The notes beneath the pieces were generated by a model that searched no databases, had not been told where the DNA came from, and saw nothing but the letters and a program-made list of their open reading frames with translations. Below, piece by piece: positions 10,554 through 18,777 of a stretch of DNA of 64,000 bases. The DNA is from Craspedostauros australis. Taxonomy: Eukaryota; Bacillariophyta; Bacillariophyceae; Mastogloiales; Achnanthaceae. The stretch's first letter is position 1. Every line of letters begins with the position of its first letter. The translations under genes and the position numbers were made by a program. The stretch covers positions 2,604,001-2,668,000 of the forward strand of contig JAMXDE010000005.1 in NCBI GenBank assembly GCA_026770025.1. Direction: 5' to 3'.

Positions 10554-12122
10554 CTATGGGTCCTGCTTGGGCGATGGCGCATCGGAGAGGTCAATGATGG
10601 TGTGCGCTGGGTTGGATGCTGTCGTTGCGTCCGTGACTGAGCCCGCTGCACTTGTGGCAGACTCCAGGATGGGGGATGGCTCGTACATCATTTTCCTGTC
10701 GTCGATCTCCGACTGCTCTCTGAATGCCATCAGCTCGGCGTCGTCATCGTCCTTCTTCTCTTCCCGCTCGTCGGCCTCCTCACCGTCGACGGATTCCATG
10801 TCGCCTTCCTTGGTCTCGATCCAGTTCTGGAATCCCTGGACGAGATCCAGTTCCTTGTGGAACTGATCCTGCGAGTCCCTGCCGAAGACCTCCATGATCT
10901 GCTTGCGCTCCATCGCCAATTCCTGGTATCTGACGACGAGGTCGCCGAACTTGGAGTGGTACTCCTTCTTCTCTTCGACCATGCTCTCGACGAGCTGGCG
11001 CAGAGCGAGGTTGGCCTCGGAGAAGTCTTCCTTTGGAGTTTCCTCAACTTCCTCCTTGGTCTCCTCTTCCTCGGTGGTAGCCTCGGTCTCGGCAGTGGGC
11101 TCTTCGTTCATCTCGGCCTCGTCGGGAGCTTCTGGAGACGGTTCAGTCTCGGCCTCGGCCTCTTCCTGGCCGTCCGTATCGACCTGCTCGTTCATGTTCT
11201 GGAGCGTCTCGTACTTTTGCTGCTTGAGGAAGTCGATGTCCACATCCCTGAGCTTGACCTCGGCCGTGAGATCTTCGACACGGCTGGTCAGGCGATCCTC
11301 CGCGATCTTGAGATCGGCATTCTCGGCCAGGGCAGCCTCGAGCTGGGACTTGAGGGAGGCGATCTCGTCCTGCAGGTCGTTCGTGTTGCGCTTGGACTCG
11401 CTGCGTTGCTTATGCCATTCCTTCTTGAGCTGCGTCAGCGTCTGGAGGTGGGTGTCCTGCAGCTGCGCCACGCGGGATTCCAGGATGGTGCGGGATTCCT
11501 CGCGCACCTTCAACATCTCAGCGTTGACGGCGATGTCCGTCATGATGCCAAGTACGCTCAGGGCGGACTTGAAGGGCGACTTGGGCCCGGCGGTGCGCAT
11601 GGATTGCGAGGACACGCTCTGCCCGGAGGCTCCCACGGTTCGGACGCCGCAGGTGATGGGTGTGCGGCCCTTGCGGTCCTTGACGTAGTACGCCTCCGGG
11701 AAGGCGGTGATGATCTCCTCGACGATCTCCCAGCTCACCTCGTTGCGAAAGCAAAGGTGGAGCGGCAGCATGCCCTGATCGTCCTTGCACTGCGCGCCCT
11801 GCGGGTACTCGCCAAGCAGCAGCTCGATCAGCTTGATGGGAGAGCCGAAGATGATGGCCGCGTGGATGGGGAGCAAGCGCCATCTCAGCTTGCCGCTGGT
11901 CTCCTTGCGGAACACCCAGGTGGCGGCCTGCTTGTTGGCATCTGCGCCCTCGAAGACGGCGATGGCGTATTCCCACTGCTTGGCCTCGATGGCCTGGTAC
12001 AGGACGGTTGGGTTCGTGTCGTAGTCACATTCGAGCATTTGATCGGTGCCCGCGACGGGGGCAGGTGCGTCCTTGCTTGGTGGCGGCACCGGCGCCGCTA
12101 CTGGTGAGGCTGGAGCGTCCAT
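10554..12122 (-). CDS. Ankyrin-type/coiled-coil protein, DYD-box family (member A)
   Basis: From the ATG at 12122 the protein has 522 residues. After a Pro/Ala-rich N-terminus comes 'ECDYDTNPTVLY' with the D-Y-D box at 33-35, then a conserved Trp, a 'RWRLLPIHAAIIF' block, and ankyrin-like units (about 85-150) with 'CKDDQGMLPLHL' and 'FPEAYYVKDRKGRTP'. Residues about 210-330 and 400-480 are charged heptad-like coiled coil, separated and followed by Glu-rich segments. Four other genes in this window share this order (13196, 21865, 24057 and 45316). Its core is closest to member E (45316-48012). The frame is open for 55 more codons upstream, but that part is Thr/Ala/Gln leader-like sequence, and the DYD relatives also start shortly before the box. 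Probably a scaffold; function unknown. It is divergent from member B. Confidence 0.82.
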   Translation of the reverse strand: MDAPASPVAAPVPPPSKDAPAPVAGTDQMLECDYDTNPTVLYQAIEAKQWEYAIAVFEGADANKQAATWVFRKETSGKLRWRLLPIHAAIIFGSPIKLIELLLGEYPQGAQCKDDQGMLPLHLCFRNEVSWEIVEEIITAFPEAYYVKDRKGRTPITCGVRTVGASGQSVSSQSMRTAGPKSPFKSALSVLGIMTDIAVNAEMLKVREESRTILESRVAQLQDTHLQTLTQLKKEWHKQRSESKRNTNDLQDEIASLKSQLEAALAENADLKIAEDRLTSRVEDLTAEVKLRDVDIDFLKQQKYETLQNMNEQVDTDGQEEAEAETEPSPEAPDEAEMNEEPTAETEATTEEEETKEEVEETPKEDFSEANLALRQLVESMVEEKKEYHSKFGDLVVRYQELAMERKQIMEVFGRDSQDQFHKELDLVQGFQNWIETKEGDMESVDGEEADEREEKKDDDDAELMAFREQSEIDDRKMMYEPSPILESATSAAGSVTDATTASNPAHTIIDLSDAPSPKQDP

Positions 12123-13195
12123 GTTGATCGTTCCTGTTTTCGTTAACGTTGTTGTTGCTGCTGCTCTGCCTGTGGTGTTAGTGTGGGGGATGTATGCGAA
12201 TAGTGTCGATTTGAGCTTGAGTTGTGCCTTCGGTGTGGTGGCGTATTGTTGGGGATGAAGGAGAGTCTGAACTTTGGCCAACGCCAATCAAACAACTGTT
12301 GAGCAACAAGAAACCTCTCTCATCTGCCTCTCAAATTCCTTTGTTGCGCCTGTCGATGTTGAGAATTTCCATCGCGGAGTACTGAATCTCCACACAAGCG
12401 CGACGCAACTCACGAGCCAACGCACACCACAACCACAACACAGCGCAGCTCAACGCAAAACAGCACAACGCAACGCAATGCTGCTGGGCAACACAAAGAG
12501 CCACCAGAGGAAATCAAGGAGCAGAACGCTCGGCGTGTTGTTGGTGTGTGATGTCCAATGCGATTGCCAAGTCGGAACTTGTGAGAGCCGTTGCGTTAAC
12601 GTGTGTATCTATCGCCAACACCATGTAACATGGCCAGCACTTAGAGGAAACACAAGACACCACCATGTGTAACATATGATACAACGGCAGCAACAGTTCT
12701 CGAAGCACACGTTGAATGGGCGTCAGCCGAGTGGTGGAGTGAGCACAAATTGAATCTTCGTCACGGACAACACACGACTCATCGGATTGCAGCTCACTGT
12801 TTCCGACCAACATGAGTAGTCGCCAAACCGCCATGATAACGGTCATCACGCGTGCGGAGTATTGACATCATTTCGGCGATGGAGATCGCCACAAATTTCG
12901 TGTTCGTAAACTTCCACCAAAATTGTTGATCACGCGAACATCACGACACATCTCTCGTTCAGCATGTTCCACGAAACACAACAGACAGCACAACAGAATC
13001 ACACACAGCGCAAAACACTCACCTATCATACATACCAATACTCAGGCTCTGACTGAATCCAATCCATTCCACCGCACCGCCGCACTCCACAGCTTCCCAA
13101 AGCAACCGAGCAACACAGCCGAGACATCACACAAAACCAGCACGAACTGCACCAACAGTTGCATAGCAAAAGCAGAAGCAGAAGCAGCAGCCATC
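12123..13195. promoter_or_regulatory. Divergent intergenic region between DYD-family members A and B
   Basis: 1.07 kb between two start codons pointing away from each other. Both flanks are A/C-rich on the transcribed strand (CACAACACA-like), as seen in other leaders of this window. It must contain both promoters; no TATA box or initiator can be fixed with confidence. No coding sequence is evident. Confidence 0.45.
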
Positions 13196-14686
13196 ATGAC
13201 AGTCGAGGTGGAGCAAATCACCAACCTGCTGCGGACCATGACATCCAAGGACTCCGTGACGCCATCCGGCCTCCAGGTCGACTTCGACAAGAACATCACG
13301 CCGCTGTACGACTGCATCATCGATTGCCAGTGGGAGGAGGCCATGAAGGCATGCAAGTCCAACCCGGTCGAGGCCAAGACGTGGGTGGTGAGATACCACG
13401 AGAAGCAGGACGATGACGACGAAGACGACGATGAAGAGCAGGACATCGGTTGGCGCTTCCTCCCGATCCACAGCGCATGCGCCCGCCAGCCGCCGGTCGA
13501 GCTCCTCGAAACCTTGATCGAGGCGTACCCGGACTGCGCCAGATGCATCGACGACCAGGGCATGTACCCGCTGCACTACGCATGCGGCAACCAGGCATCG
13601 CCAGAGATCATCCGCCTCCTCCTCAAGCACAACGAGAAGGCCGCCCAGAAGCGCGACCCGCAGGGCATGCTTCCCATCCACTACCTGACATGCTGGGGAC
13701 CCAGCGCCGTCAGTGTCATCGACATGGTGCTGGTCGCATACCCGGATGTCGCGGATGCCAAGGACGATGAAGGCAACACACCGATGGAGCTCGCGCTTGA
13801 CGGTGAATACGACGAGCGAGCAGCCGTCATCCAGGCCCTGCAACGATGGTTCGGCACCGCCAACAAATCGTCGGGCGCATCGACGGGCGGAGCCAGCACC
13901 ACCTCCGAGCAACCGCAGGGCGATGAAAACGCTATCGCCAAAGAGAACCCAGGAATGGACAGGTCGTATTTTGAGGAGAAGAAGGAGGCAGAAGGCAAGG
14001 GCGAACCGCAGATCATCCACATCGCCACCCCAACGAACTACTCCCATATTCCGATCAGCGCCAGCGATCACGCGAGCTTCATGCCACCACGATTGGTTGA
14101 CACGCTGCAGCAGGAGGTCAGCGAGCTGAAGGAAAGCGCCGAAAAGGCCAAGGCGGATTTCGCGCGTCAACTGGAAGAGAAGGAAGCGAGCATGAAGGAA
14201 GAGAGGACCTCCTTCGAAAGCGAGATCAAGGAGCTCAAGGATGAGCGTGAGCAGGATGCCAAGAAGATCAACGAAATCGAGGCCGATCTGAAGGAGAGGG
14301 ACACGGAGATCGAAAAGATGAAGGAAGAGCTGGAGAAGGCACGCAGCGAGAGGGTCGGGCTGAGCCAGACGCTTGCCGACCTCACCGATCAGCACGACAG
14401 AGCGCAGAAGAAGAATGCCATGATGAGCGATCGGTTGGGTTCGCTGAATGCCAGCCTCAACAGCATGATGGAGCAGCAGAACGTGGTCCTCGATGCCATG
14501 AAGGCAAGGGAGGAGCACTGGGACAGTGTGTCCGCCCAGCGGCAGAAGAAGATCCAAGAGATGCTGGAGATCGAAACCGCCAAGCAGCAACAGACTCAGG
14601 ACCAGCCATCGTTGAAGGCTTGCCTGACGAAGCAAACGCGCGAGATGGAGGCAATCACCGCCGTCATCGCTGCTGCTCGCGAATGA
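13196..14686 (+). CDS. Ankyrin-type/coiled-coil protein, DYD-box family (member B, divergent)
   Basis: From the ATG at 13196 the protein has 496 residues. The family box appears as 'QVDFDKNITPLY' (VDFD at 28-31), with the conserved Trp at 46 and 'TWVVRY' at 62-67. A poly-acidic insert (71-83) interrupts the region before 'WRFLPIHSA'. Three ankyrin-like units follow (about 86-200) with 'CIDDQGMYPLHYA', 'KRDPQGMLPIHYL' and 'KDDEGNTPMELA', one more than in the other members. About 300-470 is a continuous Lys/Glu-rich coiled coil. Upstream in-frame codons (from 12923) are Ser/Thr/His/Asn-rich leader, so the later ATG is chosen. Function unknown; a protein-interaction scaffold is the reasonable inference. 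Confidence 0.82.
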   Translation: MTVEVEQITNLLRTMTSKDSVTPSGLQVDFDKNITPLYDCIIDCQWEEAMKACKSNPVEAKTWVVRYHEKQDDDDEDDDEEQDIGWRFLPIHSACARQPPVELLETLIEAYPDCARCIDDQGMYPLHYACGNQASPEIIRLLLKHNEKAAQKRDPQGMLPIHYLTCWGPSAVSVIDMVLVAYPDVADAKDDEGNTPMELALDGEYDERAAVIQALQRWFGTANKSSGASTGGASTTSEQPQGDENAIAKENPGMDRSYFEEKKEAEGKGEPQIIHIATPTNYSHIPISASDHASFMPPRLVDTLQQEVSELKESAEKAKADFARQLEEKEASMKEERTSFESEIKELKDEREQDAKKINEIEADLKERDTEIEKMKEELEKARSERVGLSQTLADLTDQHDRAQKKNAMMSDRLGSLNASLNSMMEQQNVVLDAMKAREEHWDSVSAQRQKKIQEMLEIETAKQQQTQDQPSLKACLTKQTREMEAITAVIAAARE

Positions 14687-15363
14687 GCACAAACAACACA
14701 AAACAACACAACACAATGCCTGGCTTCTTCATCACACACACTATCGCGACGATGCGGCGATTGATTGATCTATATTGAAGTTGTTGATTCATTGACGGAA
14801 TGCAACACCACAAACATCACATCAATCAAAAGCAACGTGACTTGACGTAGCGTGGCGTGATCGCGAAAGCATACATGCACCGCACCCACGTTGTACATCC
14901 AAGGTCATTCCGCATGCATCCATCAGGCATCCATCTCCCCGGTATCCATCTCATCCTCTTGTATCATATCGCAACAGCACCACCGTAGCAACAACAGTAT
15001 AGTACACCGTATTCGTAAATCAAGATCATCCTCTGCGCCTTGTGTACTCGAACTCTGAATTGTTTGTGGTGATGCCGATTTGTTTCATCTCGTTTGAGGA
15101 CACGAGCGCCGACAGTGACAGGAAGAGATCCACTGGCACTACAAGAGCAGAGCCCTCCCATGGTACTACACTTTCATAGAATACTTCGGAGCTTTCGCAG
15201 CTGTGATTGTAACAGTCGCTTACTCGCGTTGCTGGAAACAAGACAACTCCATCATGTCTCTGCTCTATGTACGGGTAATGGAAATGAATCTCAACGATCA
15301 CGATTGTCGAGAGGAGCGTTGCTGTAGTTTTGAATTTTCTTCGTCTAGAGTAGAGTAATGGAA
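14687..15363. other. Convergent intergenic region
   Basis: 3' flanks of member B (+) and the P2 gene (-). No gene seen. Hexamer-like 'gcatccatca' words occur near 14915-14950, and a TAGAGTAGAG pentanucleotide tract lies at about 15345-15357. Confidence 0.5.
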
Positions 15364-16506
15364 TTAGTAGTCGCCGCCGCCAGCATCATCTCCTGTGGTT
15401 TCCAAAAGAGCGTGTTGTTGATCGCGCCGTGGAACGTGTTACCGAGTCAACATGGGAGATGAGCAATGATTGAATCAAGATTGGACACCAATGGAGGACA
15501 ATGATTGAACGAAAGAAAGGCAAGCGTCAGATGATGCAACGAAGAGACATGAACCACATGGTCATACGGAGATGCGGAATGAAGCTCTCAGATAACCAGT
15601 CCAAGCCATTGTTGTTGATGATGATCATAATCTTGTTGACACTTTGTTGCGTTGTGCTCAAGCATCCCACATTCCCCTGCGGAAACGAAGACTGACACTG
15701 CACGAGTGACAAGCGATGCGACAAGAACGACGTACCTCCGAACATATCCATGCCACCTCCCAGGTCCATTTCTTCTTCCTCTTCCTTTTCTTCTTCCTTC
15801 TCTTCCTCTGCAGCATCTCCGCCAGCGGCACCACCGCCGCCGCCACCGCTGTGAGCAAAAGGGAATTAGAGATTCGAGAAGTGTTGTACAGCGCACCATG
15901 TCATTGAAGCGAAAGTGAACAGAGCACGAGCAGAGCAAAGTATGAAGAACAGTATTGTCAGACGCGTTGGTTCTCGCTTTCAAGAGTTCGTTCATTGATG
16001 CAAACAGAAGTTGGATTTCACCAGAGGAAGACAGGCAACACTTCCGACGATGCTCATTCAGCCATCGAGCACAGATGCTCATATCGTCGTCGTGCTGTTG
16101 CTGCAGATAGTGCTCCCAGGCTATGCTCCAGCGCCAAGCTGGCCACACTGATTCGTGTTGTTCATGGTGACAATCCCAATCCCAACCACAACAACCAACA
16201 AACCACGTGATGCACTTCACTCCACTCCACTCAGACGCAACGTATCGGAACGCCAAGGTCTCCCCAAACCCCCAGAAAAGGAACGTACCCGCCGCCTCCG
16301 CCGCCGCCCATTGGCACATCCTTCAGCTTCTCCATTCCTTCTGCCAGCAATGCATTAATATCCTTTCCCTCAGCAGAGGCCGTCAGTTTCGTCAGCGATT
16401 CCTCGTTGACCTCGGCGCCTCCTGCCTCGAGAACCGCCTTGATCTCATCGACGGTTCCGGCCTTTCCGGCCAGTTTGCACAACATAAGCGCCGCTACTTC
16501 CTGCAT
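15364..16506 (-). CDS. RPLP2: 60S acidic ribosomal protein P2, three exons
   Basis: Coding exons on the minus strand are 16506-16289, 15848-15736 and 15392-15364, giving 119 residues. Exon 1 encodes the P2 dimerisation domain (start 'MQEVAALMLCKLAG', then 'GKDINALLAEG' near residue 48 and 'LKDVPMGG'). Exon 1 ends inside the Gly/Ala hinge. Exon 2 gives the rest of the hinge and the acidic run. Exon 3 gives the end: spliced, the C-terminus reads 'MDMFGGDDAGGGDY'. Both introns (15849-16288, 440 bp; 15393-15735, 343 bp) have GTACGT donors and CAG acceptors, and phases match exactly (218+113+29 = 360 nt). P1/P2 stalk proteins recruit translation factors to the ribosome. The C-terminal Met-Phe-Gly-Gly ending differs from the animal/fungal MGFGLFD tail. 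The call rests on motif recognition and clean splicing. Confidence 0.9.
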
Positions 16507-17185
16507 GGTGTCTGTCTATTTCGTTCGAGTGGTATTGGTATTGACACGGTGGGTGTTGTTGGGTGGTGTTCTTCTTGGCCCAGCTCTTGCTGTTGCAGAT
16601 GGTGGTGGTGATGACGGTGTTACAGGAGGTCCAGGGCTGGTCCTCCTCCTCTTCTCTCTGCCTGGTGCCGTTCGTTGCCAGCTCCTGATTCCGATCGGTC
16701 GGGCCATGGTCGATTCCGACAAACAACAACGCAACAACAGGGAGTCCGTCCGTCGTTCTCTTGCCGTAGTAGACCGAGAAGCGGTAATCGAGAAGAAAAG
16801 CAAAAGGAGATTGTACTCGAACTAATCGTGTTCATTCGTGTTGCCCAATTCATGATTGGTCCGCTCATTCACGATTCCCGTCATTGCACACAAACAACAC
16901 AGCGAAACGAACGCGAACGCGAAACAGCGGCGAACACAACCGAAAAATCAACGATTTGATGAGGGGACAAGCACAGAGGAAAGGACCACTCACCCTCTCT
17001 CTTGTGGTGACCAGGCCTGACCATGACGATCATAGTACGCCTGCTCGTACGACTACCCCCAAGCACTGGTCCCGCACTCTCCGCTACCATCGAGACATTC
17101 GACAACGTCTTTACAAACTGAAAGACATCCATCCTTTGACGCAGGGCAACCGACAGCAGAGCAGAGCAGAGCAGAGTAGTCGATC
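16507..17185. promoter_or_regulatory. Divergent intergenic region between P2 and the membrane-protein gene
   Basis: About 680 bp holding both leaders and promoters. A GCAGA pentanucleotide tract (about 17154-17176) lies directly in front of the ATG at 17186. No coding sequence is supported; frames here overlap on both strands. Confidence 0.45.
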
Positions 17186-18064
17186 ATGGCGTTCCTGGAA
17201 GACGTTGATTGGAGCGAAGTCGCCACGACGATACGGCAGCTCGCATGGTGCTGCCTGCAGCTGTGCCAAACAGTTCTGAATCCGGACGAGATGAGCTTCA
17301 TCGGAGTGACATCCAAGCTGATCGTCACCATCCTTTCCTACGTCTTCATCTGGACGACCGCGGCAGTGCGATCGTTAGGATTGATCGCATGGCTCATTGC
17401 GGCCCATCAGTACCTCCTGGCGCTGACGTCAGCCTACGTCCTTCTTGTGGTGGCCGGCGTGGTCCTCGTCCTCTACCAGTACATGTGGGAATGGCAGAGC
17501 CTCTTCTGCCATCCCACCATCATCAGAACTGGTGGCGACACCGCCATGAACCCCAATTCAGGCAGCAACATCAACGTCAACAACGAAGACGACGATGTTA
17601 TTGGTGGTCTTCTCGACAACCCACAAGGCGTGGGACTGGACCAACCGAGCGCCTTCATGAACCCCAACGCCACGATCACCGACGCAGAAGCGTTCACTGC
17701 GGAAAGGATACGAGCTGCGGGAAATAGAAGGAGAAGGGCAATTCATATTCACGAAGACTGGGATGATCTCGGCTGGAAGGGATGGATGCTGCGCTTTGCG
17801 AAGTACGCGGCCGTGGTGCTGCTCTGGTCCATCTTCTGCTGGTTCAACACCTGGTTCATGTTCTGGATTCTGGAGCAGTACCGCGCAGCCAATCCAAAGC
17901 ACAACAGAGAGCTCTTCATGGTGCACAATCTGGAAGTGGCGCCGCTGCTGTTCGGAGCGGCCGCATTCCTCCACTACCTGCATCCGCAGCTGCTGGCGAT
18001 GGGCACTCTGCGACACCAAGATGAGGCGGATGTTAATACGGATGCGACGCAAGCGTTGTTGTGA
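17186..18064 (+). CDS. Multi-pass membrane protein, family not recognised
   Basis: A 292-residue protein with hydrophobic segments at about 40-60, 63-78 and 80-98, then a hydrophilic Asn/Asp-rich loop (about 100-190) with an Arg-rich stretch, and two further hydrophobic segments at about 206-232 (Trp/Phe-rich) and 250-268. I recognise no family motif. The 'HIHEDWDDLGWKGWMLRFA' stretch just before the fourth segment looks amphipathic. The first ATG is directly preceded by a pentanucleotide tract. Open length, absence of a competing frame with equal character, and TM periodicity support coding. Confidence 0.62.
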   Translation: MAFLEDVDWSEVATTIRQLAWCCLQLCQTVLNPDEMSFIGVTSKLIVTILSYVFIWTTAAVRSLGLIAWLIAAHQYLLALTSAYVLLVVAGVVLVLYQYMWEWQSLFCHPTIIRTGGDTAMNPNSGSNINVNNEDDDVIGGLLDNPQGVGLDQPSAFMNPNATITDAEAFTAERIRAAGNRRRRAIHIHEDWDDLGWKGWMLRFAKYAAVVLLWSIFCWFNTWFMFWILEQYRAANPKHNRELFMVHNLEVAPLLFGAAAFLHYLHPQLLAMGTLRHQDEADVNTDATQALL

Positions 18065-18777
18065 GGAGTGCATGCATACTCATTGGGACTACTCTATTCA
18101 ACAATGGCCGGACAGTTGCGGCACAGTGTTAGCATCATATCAACACACTCATATCAGCCTATTCGTGCTTCATTTCTCCAGAGATAGAGACACTCTTGCA
18201 GGAGATAACAGAGCGTCGGAGTACCCCATCACAGTGTAGGATATTGCTCAATTCAATTGTAAGTAAGTATTCCGTCGCGGTGGACGTTCATCGTCGTTGT
18301 GGGCATACTCGTCTACTCTGCTCAACGGGGCAATCTATGGTCTACTTCCCTCTGCGTAGACTGAGTCGTGCGTGTCAGAGAATGTCAAGAGAAGAAAGAA
18401 ACCGTTGTGGAGCCCAAATTTGAATTCTGGCCGAACGCGACATTCTTCTTTGTGTTGGCTTGATGTTGGTGGCTTCGTCAGTTTTGTGTGTTGTGGCGTG
18501 TTGTGGCACGAAGCGTCTTCATGGGTGTTGGTTCCCACACTCTCACATTGTCACGCACACTCGAGCACCCCACAGCAAGGGAACAGCAACGTCCGATGAA
18601 CGAGTAGGTGTGGTTTCAATTCACTCCTTCAATCATTCATTCATTTCACTTTCGACAACGCCATTTGCATCCCATCCTCTGCAAGCACAGAGCAAGTTAC
18701 ACTATCGACGCCAACAGCGCCAACGCCAACGCCAGCATCAACATCACCATTGCGTGCAATACCGTCAAGAGGTGAAG
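18065..18777. other. Intergenic region and kinesin leader
   Basis: About 710 bp. The second half is the A/C-rich leader of the kinesin gene. The kinesin frame is open upstream to 18460, but that stretch shows no conserved residues and is read as leader. Confidence 0.5.

Noticed and set aside
10857-12107. Long plus-strand frame of 416 codons over member A
   Set aside because: Antisense shadow: Leu/Val/Gly-rich pseudo-protein mirroring the Glu/Lys-rich coiled coil of the real gene.
13127-14716. Minus-strand frame of 529 codons over member B
   Set aside because: The same antisense effect; the plus-strand frame carries the family motifs.
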